NCBI RefSeq assembly: GCF_040905785.1
Contig: NZ_JBBDQW010000016.1
Coordinates: 100,267-164,266 of the forward strand
DNA: 64,000 bases
Direction: 5' to 3'
DNA from: Tistlia sp040905785
Lineage (GTDB): Bacteria > Pseudomonadota > Alphaproteobacteria > Kiloniellales > DSM-21159
Shown: positions 59,432 through 64,000 of the stretch, piece by piece
How positions within the stretch are numbered: the first letter of the stretch is position 1
Layout of the letters: every line of letters starts with the position of its first letter
Position numbers and translations under genes: made by a program
The notes under the pieces: model-generated
Told to the model about the DNA's origin: nothing
The model's input: the letters and a program-made list of their open reading frames with translations, nothing else
The model's database searches: none

Positions 59432-59519
59432 CCCACGCCCCTCGACAAGCTCGGGACGAAGCGAATTATGAAGTGAACTCAAAAATTGGCTTCGTCCCGA
59501 GCTTGTCGAGGGGCGTGGG
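59432..59519. repeat. Long perfect inverted repeat after the PanB-like gene
   Basis: Arms at 59432-59462 and 59489-59519 are 31 bases and fully complementary, around a 26-base AT-rich loop; each arm contains CCTCGACAAGCTCGGGACGA. The core CGACAAGCTC also occurs at 49.2 kb. It is a dispersed intergenic element and would act as a strong hairpin at the end of the PanB-like transcript. Confidence 0.85.
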
Positions 59520-59673
59520 CGCCCCAAGCCGCAGCGCCCGCGCCGAAGAGCCCTTGCCGCGGCGACTCGCCGGCCCATCTGCTAGGCTGGATCCGGTGGT
59601 CCAAAGGGGTCGGTTCGAATCCCGGGAAGGGAGAGAAGCGCGCTGATTTCGGGGCGGAGCCCCGGAGGAACCG

Positions 59674-60243
59674 ATGCGCGTCTACCGCAAGCTGCTGCCT
59701 TTCGAGACCTCGCGGCTCGAGCACCATCTGCTGAGACTGGACGACGACGACCGCGCCTGGCGCTTCTCGGGCGGCGTCGGCGAGGCCTTCATCGTGAGCC
59801 ACTGCCGGCGCATCGACGGCCTGCAGGCGGTCGTCATCGGCTGCTTCGAGGACGGCGTGCTGCGCGGCGCGGCGGAGCTCTGGCTCGACCGCTCGCCGGC
59901 GGCGCGCGCCGAGCTGGCGGTCACCGTCGAGCGCGCCTGGCAGGACCAGGGCATCGGCAGCGACCTGCTGCGCCGCGCCCTGGTGCTGGCGCGCAACCGC
60001 TCGGCCCGCTCGCTCTGCATGCTCTGCCTGCTCGACAATCGCCGCATGCAGCACATCGCGCGCAAGTTCGAGGGCAGCCTCAGCCTGCTCGACGGCCAGG
60101 CCGAGGCCGACATCCTGGTGCCCTACCCGACCCAGGGCTCGCTCTGGGAGGAGGCCTTCGCCGACGGCCTCGGCCTCTTCGGCAGCCTGTGGGACGGCTT
60201 CGCCCTCCAGCCGCCGCCCCGCGAGCCGGCCGCCCGTCTCTAG
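59674..60243 (+). CDS. GNAT-family N-acetyltransferase
   Basis: The 189-residue protein has a GNAT core (about 45-150): ELAVTVERAWQDQGIGSDLLRRAL is the strand-loop-helix that binds acetyl-CoA (Q/R-x-x-G-x-G/A form QDQGIG). CMLCLLDNRRMQHIARKFEG is the next conserved part. The acceptor is unknown. It stands alone between two intergenic elements; AGGAA lies before the ATG. Confidence 0.85.
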   Translation: MRVYRKLLPFETSRLEHHLLRLDDDDRAWRFSGGVGEAFIVSHCRRIDGLQAVVIGCFEDGVLRGAAELWLDRSPAARAELAVTVERAWQDQGIGSDLLRRALVLARNRSARSLCMLCLLDNRRMQHIARKFEGSLSLLDGQAEADILVPYPTQGSLWEEAFADGLGLFGSLWDGFALQPPPREPAARL

Positions 60244-60284
60244 GGAATACCCCCGGGAGAAACCTCCCTGCGCGAGACACCCGT

Positions 60285-60323
60285 TTGACAGGCACCCGCC
60301 CCTGATCTATCTTTGATATATCA
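60285..60323 (+). promoter_or_regulatory. Strong promoter with TGATATATCA operator before the fatty-acid hydroxylase gene
   Basis: A consensus TTGACA (60285-60290), a 17-base spacer and TATCTT (60308-60313) are followed at once by the perfect palindrome TGATATATCA (60314-60323). A repressor there would cover the transcription start. The layout repeats that at 58446-58488. Confidence 0.75.
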
Positions 60324-60379
60324 GATGGAGCGCTAAGGGTGCCAGAGCCCCCGCGCGCGCAGGAGAGAGAGGTTCGCCC

Positions 60380-61183
60380 ATGGAACTCGTCCAGTCCCCG
60401 ATGACCGAGCGCCAGCGCGGCTACCGCGAGCAGTACCGCACGCGCATCGCCGGCTGGTACAACGGCTGGCTCCATGTCGCGGTGATCTACGCGATCGGCG
60501 CCGCCGCCCTCTACATCTACATCGCGAACATCGGCGCCGTCGCCTGGTGGGAGTGGCTGACGATCCCGGTCGTCCTGCTGGCGTGCAACTTCTTCGAGTG
60601 GTTCCTGCACCGCCACGTCATGCACCGGCCGCTGCGCTTCCCGGGCATGCGCGCGATCTACACGCGCCACACCCTGATGCACCACCAGTTCTTCACCGAC
60701 AGCGAGATGCGCTTCGCCGACTCCCACGACTGGCGCGTCACCTTCTTCCCGCCCTACGCCCTGGTGACCTTCATCCTGATGTCGATCCCGGGCGCGCTCT
60801 TCCTGGGCTGGCTGATCTCGCCCAACGTCGGCTGGCTGGTCATGTGCACCACGACCTCGATGTACCTGATCTACGAGTTCATGCACTTCTGCTGCCACGT
60901 CGAGGAGAACCTCTTCGTGCGCTGGTGCCCGCTGGTCAACACCCTGCGCCGGCACCACACCGCCCATCACGACCAGTCGCTGATGATGGAGCGCAACATG
61001 AACCTGACCTTCCCGATCGCCGACTGGGCGATGGGCACCTCGGACCTGGACCGCGGCCTGCTCGGCACGCTGTTCAACGGCTACGGCACCAAGCACGTGC
61101 GCAAGGACATGCGCCGGACCTCGCGCACGCCGGGCCGCAAGAGCGAGGCCGCCGCCGGTGGCACCGCGGGCGCCACCGCCTGA
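60380..61183 (+). CDS. Fatty-acid hydroxylase/sterol desaturase superfamily membrane protein
   Basis: The 267-residue protein has about four membrane spans and the di-iron histidine boxes of this superfamily: FLHRHVMH, RHTLMHHQFF and HCCHVEE with RRHHTAHHD. These enzymes hydroxylate or desaturate lipids or carotenoids at the membrane. It carries the strongest promoter seen in this part of the window, with the same operator as the PanB-like gene, and is followed by a good terminator, so it is a single-gene unit. The lipid substrate cannot be told. Confidence 0.88.
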   Translation: MELVQSPMTERQRGYREQYRTRIAGWYNGWLHVAVIYAIGAAALYIYIANIGAVAWWEWLTIPVVLLACNFFEWFLHRHVMHRPLRFPGMRAIYTRHTLMHHQFFTDSEMRFADSHDWRVTFFPPYALVTFILMSIPGALFLGWLISPNVGWLVMCTTTSMYLIYEFMHFCCHVEENLFVRWCPLVNTLRRHHTAHHDQSLMMERNMNLTFPIADWAMGTSDLDRGLLGTLFNGYGTKHVRKDMRRTSRTPGRKSEAAAGGTAGATA

Positions 61184-61207
61184 GGCGCGGGCGAGCTTTT
61201 TCGACGA

Positions 61208-61238
61208 GGGGGCGAGGCCGGGGGTCTCGCCCCTTTTT
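61208..61238 (+). terminator. Rho-independent terminator after the hydroxylase gene
   Basis: GGGGCGAG (61209-61216) pairs with CTCGCCCC (61226-61233) over a nine-base loop and is followed by TTTTT, 25 bases after the stop codon. It is the clearest intrinsic terminator in the window. Confidence 0.85.
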
Positions 61239-61254
61239 CGTTGCGGGCGGAAGC

Positions 61255-61378
61255 CCCCCACCTCACCCCGCCCCTCTCCCCCCCAAGGGGGCGGAGAGGG
61301 AGTCTAACGTCGGGGGCCTCTCCCTTAGCGTCCCCTCTCCGCCCCTTTGGGGGGGAGAGGGTCAGGGAGAGGTGGGGG
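61255..61378. repeat. GC-rich dispersed repeat, inverted pair
   Basis: A unit of about 47 bases beginning CCCCCACCTCACCCCGCCCC (from 61255) is followed by its near-complement (about 61330-61378, ending GAGAGGTGGGGG). Each arm can also fold on itself (CCTCTCC/GGAGAGG). The first arm recurs almost unchanged at 63846. It separates two convergent genes. Confidence 0.8.
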
Positions 61379-61382
61379 TGCC

Positions 61383-62900
61383 TCAGCCGGTCGTGGCGGG
61401 CCGGATCAGCCCCTCCTCGACCGGCGGGTGGCCGTGGGCGCTGAGGTCGGTGACGGCCTCGCCGCTCTCCTTCCAGCCCTCGATCTCCTCGGCGGTGGCG
61501 CGTGGCGAGAAGATGCCGAGCCAGGCGTAGGCGATGCCCAGCACCGGCGCGATCCAGCAGGCGAAGGCCAGCGGGATGTAGAGCAGGTTCTCGAAGCTGC
61601 CGCTGGCGACGCCCAGGCCGAGGGCGGCGATGACGAAGGCGCCGCCGGCGTTCCAGGGAATCAGCGGCGACATCAGGGTGCCGCCCTCCTCGACCGCGCG
61701 CGACAGGTTCAGGGTCGAGTAGCCCGTGCCGCGGTAGACCGGCGAGTACATGCGCCCGGGCAGCGCGATCGAGAGGTAGGGGTCGCCGGCGACCAGGTTG
61801 GTCGCCGTGGCGGTGCCGATCGCCGCGGTCTGGATGCCGGCGAAGCTGCGCACCCGGGTCAGGATCCGGTTGATGATGGTCTCCAGGCAGCCGGTGCGCT
61901 CCAGCGCGCCGCCGAAGCCCAGCGCGATCAGCACCAGCGAGATGGTCCACATCATCGACTGGATGCCGCCGCGGTTGAGCAGGCTGTCGATCTCGGCGAC
62001 GCCGGTCTCGATGCTGTAGCCGCTGTTGGAGTAGGTGAAGACGTCGTGCAGGCCGACGCCCTGGGCGGCCATGGCGGTGACGCCGCCGGCGACGACGCCG
62101 GCGAAGAGCGAGGGGATCGGCGGCATCCGCATGACCGCCAGCGCGATCACCAGCAGCGCCGGCAGCAGCAGCACCGGCGAGATCAGGAAGTTCTCCTGCA
62201 GCGCCGTGGTGATGCCCTCGATGCGCGCGAAGGAGGCGCCGCCCGGCTCGATCACCAGGAAGCCCGCGACCGTGTAGACGGCCAGCGCGATCAGCATGGC
62301 CGGCACCGTCGTCGGCATCATGTTCCTGATGTGGGCGAAGAGGTTGGTGCCGGTGACCGCGGGCGCCAGGTTGGTGGTGTCCGACAGCGGCGAGATCTTG
62401 TCGCCGAAGAAGGCGCCCGAGACCACCGCCCCGGCGGTCCAGTACATCGGGATGCCGAAGCCCGCGCCGATGCCCATCAGCGCCAGGCCGACCGTGCCGA
62501 CCGTGCCCCAGGAGGTGCCGAGCGACAGCGAGACGATCGAGCAGAGGATCATGGCCGCCGCCAGGAAGATCTCCGGCGAGAGGATGACCAGGCCGTAGTA
62601 GATCAGCGTCGGCACCGTGCCGCTGGCGATCCAGACGCCGATGATCATGCCGACCGTGATCAGCACCGAGACCGAGGGCAGCGAGACGTGGATGACGTGG
62701 AACACGCCCTTCTCGATGTCGCTCCAGGTCAGGCCGAGCTTCAGCCCGACCAGACCGGTGATCGCGAGGCCGATGGCCAGCGGCACATGCGGCGTGAAGT
62801 CGCCGAAGTAGAAGAGCTGGATGCCGAGAACGAGCAGGGTCAGCAGCACCGGCGTCAGCGCCAGCGGCAGACTCGGCAAGACCTTGTCCGGGGTAGCCAT
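61383..62900 (-). CDS. Na+/H+ antiporter, NhaC family
   Basis: The 505-residue protein has eleven or twelve membrane spans and NhaC hallmarks: SLGTSWGTVGTVGLALMGIG, AVVSGAFFGDKISPLSDTTNLAP and ATNLVAGDPYLSIALPGRM. It would exchange Na+ (or couple dicarboxylate such as malate, as in MleN) for protons at the inner membrane. GGAGG precedes the ATG at 62900; an ATG eight codons upstream lacks a good site. It may support Na+ extrusion for the Na+-driven TRAP transporters of this window, which is inference. Confidence 0.92.
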   Translation of the reverse strand: MATPDKVLPSLPLALTPVLLTLLVLGIQLFYFGDFTPHVPLAIGLAITGLVGLKLGLTWSDIEKGVFHVIHVSLPSVSVLITVGMIIGVWIASGTVPTLIYYGLVILSPEIFLAAAMILCSIVSLSLGTSWGTVGTVGLALMGIGAGFGIPMYWTAGAVVSGAFFGDKISPLSDTTNLAPAVTGTNLFAHIRNMMPTTVPAMLIALAVYTVAGFLVIEPGGASFARIEGITTALQENFLISPVLLLPALLVIALAVMRMPPIPSLFAGVVAGGVTAMAAQGVGLHDVFTYSNSGYSIETGVAEIDSLLNRGGIQSMMWTISLVLIALGFGGALERTGCLETIINRILTRVRSFAGIQTAAIGTATATNLVAGDPYLSIALPGRMYSPVYRGTGYSTLNLSRAVEEGGTLMSPLIPWNAGGAFVIAALGLGVASGSFENLLYIPLAFACWIAPVLGIAYAWLGIFSPRATAEEIEGWKESGEAVTDLSAHGHPPVEEGLIRPATTG

Positions 62901-63197
62901 GGTTTCCTCCCATCTGTTTTTCATGCAGTCGAAACGCGCACTTTCTTTTGGGGAAGGCTACCAGCAAGGGTGCTGGACATGGCCCTGTAATGGGAGAAAT
63001 TTCAGCCCGATCGGCGGCCGGAAGCCTTCCTATCCGGCAATCTTCCTGCCTAGAAGGCCGCGTGCCAGTCTGTCGGGCCACCCGCAGGGCCACCCGCGCG
63101 GCGGGAAGGCCGGGGCTCGACCGGCCGGGGTGCCCTGGGCGACCATGCCGACCGAGGTCACCACCCCTGGGCTCCCTCTTCGCTGCCGAGGCTCTCC

Positions 63198-63818
63198 ATG
63201 ATCGAGGATATCGAGGACTTCTTCGCCAAGGGCTGCGGGCGCTGCGAGCGCTTCGCCACGCCCGATTGCTCGACCCGCCAGTGGGCGCCGGGCCTGGCCG
63301 AGCTGCGCCGCCTGTGCCGGTCCGCGGGGCTGGAGGAGACGGTGAAGTGGGGCCATCCCTGCTACCGGCACGCGGGGCGCAACATCGCGATCCTCGGCGC
63401 CTTCCGCGGCGACTTCCGCCTCTCCTTCTTCGACGCGGCCCTGATGACCGACCCCGAGGGCCTGCTCGAACGGCAGGGCCCGAACGCCCGCCACCCCGAC
63501 ATGCTCCGCTTCACCGACGACGGCCAGGTCGCGGCGCGCGAGGCGGTCATCCTGTCCTACCTGCGCGAGGCCATGGGCTATGCCGAGCGGGGCCTGAAGC
63601 CGCCCAAGGAGACGGAGGTCCTCGAGCTGCCCGAGGAACTGCTCGAGGCGCTGGACGCCGATCCCGAGCTGGCCGAGGCCTTCCACGGCCTGACCCCGGG
63701 GCGGCAGAAGAGCTACGTCATCAACCTCAGGGGGGCGAAGAAGCCCGAGACCCGGACGGCGCGCATCGCCAGGTTCCGCGAGAAGATCATCGCCGGCAAG
63801 GGCGCGATGGAGCGGTGA
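63198..63818 (+). CDS. YdeI/OmpD-associated-like protein (DUF1801-type)
   Basis: The 206-residue protein has a DUF1801-like N-terminal domain (about 5-115: AGLEETVKWGHPCYRHAGRNIAILG, FRGDFRLSFFDAALM). A C-terminal YdeI-like segment follows (about 135-200: PPKETEVLELPEELLEALDAD, FHGLTPGRQKSYVINLRGAKK, ETRTARIARF). YdeI is linked to resistance to antimicrobial peptides in Salmonella; most homologues are unstudied. The gene stands alone and is flanked by dispersed repeats. Confidence 0.85.
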   Translation: MIEDIEDFFAKGCGRCERFATPDCSTRQWAPGLAELRRLCRSAGLEETVKWGHPCYRHAGRNIAILGAFRGDFRLSFFDAALMTDPEGLLERQGPNARHPDMLRFTDDGQVAAREAVILSYLREAMGYAERGLKPPKETEVLELPEELLEALDADPELAEAFHGLTPGRQKSYVINLRGAKKPETRTARIARFREKIIAGKGAMER

Positions 63819-63845
63819 GTCGGCGGGTGTGGGGCGCGGCCAAGG

Positions 63846-64000
63846 CCCCCACCTCACCCCGCCCCTCTCCCCCCAAGGGGGCGGAGAGGGAGTCGAACGG
63901 CGGGGGGCGCGCCACAAGCCGCCCCGCGCGCCCCTGGAGAGTGAGCGGCGCGCGCCACCCCTGGCGTCCTCTCCGCCCCCTCCCCGAGCGTCCCCTCTCC
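63846..64000. repeat. GC-rich dispersed repeat, second location (runs off the window)
   Basis: The first 49 bases (63846-63894) match the arm at 61255 except for one C. A related CCTCTCCGCCCC stretch follows near 63966-64000, probably the opposite arm, cut by the window end. Confidence 0.75.

Noticed and set aside
59612..59623. GGTTCGAATCCC, looking like a tRNA T-loop
   Set aside because: The flanking bases do not make a T stem (mismatches at two of five pairs), and no D arm, anticodon arm or acceptor stem is found upstream.

Overview
The window is a very GC-rich, gene-dense bacterial chromosome segment with short intergenic gaps, many ATGA-type gene overlaps and frequent GTG/TTG starts. The gene set (BetI/BetB/BetA with ChoXWV, MttB-like plus dimethylglycine-dehydrogenase-like proteins, a WaaA Kdo transferase, several TRAP transporters, Ppk1/Ppx and MipA-type porins) points to a Gram-negative alphaproteobacterium, probably in or near Rhodospirillales. 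Genus cannot be decided from the sequence. No rRNA, convincing tRNA, CRISPR array or transposase was seen. One gene (19035-19844) is clearly lower in GC than everything around it.

Layout. 1-2.8 kb: 3' end of a PKHD-type hydroxylase, then a fused NAD-epimerase/Kdo-transferase. 2.8-5.6 kb: an arsenic operon arsR-arsC-acr3-arsH on the minus strand with an operator-like dyad at its start. 5.6-8.9 kb: PAP2 phosphatase, FetAB-like metal exporter, CDF cation exporter. 9-17.5 kb: TPR/2OG-oxygenase, the ppk1-ppx polyphosphate pair, SixA, a VOC protein and a DgcA-like N-demethylase interrupted by one amber codon. 17.5-26.2 kb: EamA exporter, thioesterase, the low-GC membrane gene, an enoyl-CoA hydratase, cell-envelope proteins (extensin-like, CAP), patatin, UshA-like nucleotidase. 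26.2-34 kb: a LysR-controlled catabolic operon (TRAP transporter, MmgE/PrpD, enoyl-CoA hydratase, CoA ligase). 34-51 kb: a choline/betaine region. 51-53 kb: tandem MipA/OmpV porins and a Cys-rich RNHCP protein. 53-61 kb: a TRAP transporter, a GntR/FCD regulator, a divergent PanB-like enzyme and a fatty-acid hydroxylase. 61-64 kb: NhaC antiporter, YdeI-like protein and dispersed intergenic repeats.

How the genes fit together. In the betaine region choline would enter by ChoXWV and be oxidised by BetA and BetB to glycine betaine. The betaine could then lose a methyl group through the betaine-homocysteine methyltransferase or the MttB-like enzyme, and the FAD/GcvT protein would oxidise dimethylglycine. 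BetI-type palindromes lie in front of both choX and betI, so uptake and oxidation look jointly controlled.

The strongest candidate for an undescribed system is the 53-61 kb region. A perfect TGATATATCA palindrome lies just after the predicted -10 of both the PanB-like gene and the fatty-acid hydroxylase gene, and a partial copy lies between the GntR gene and the TRAP operon. The PanB-like protein has lost two of the three residues that bind Mg in true ketopantoate hydroxymethyltransferase. A second candidate is the LysR-linked operon at 26-33 kb, which has the look of a complete import-and-activation pathway for an unknown carboxylate.
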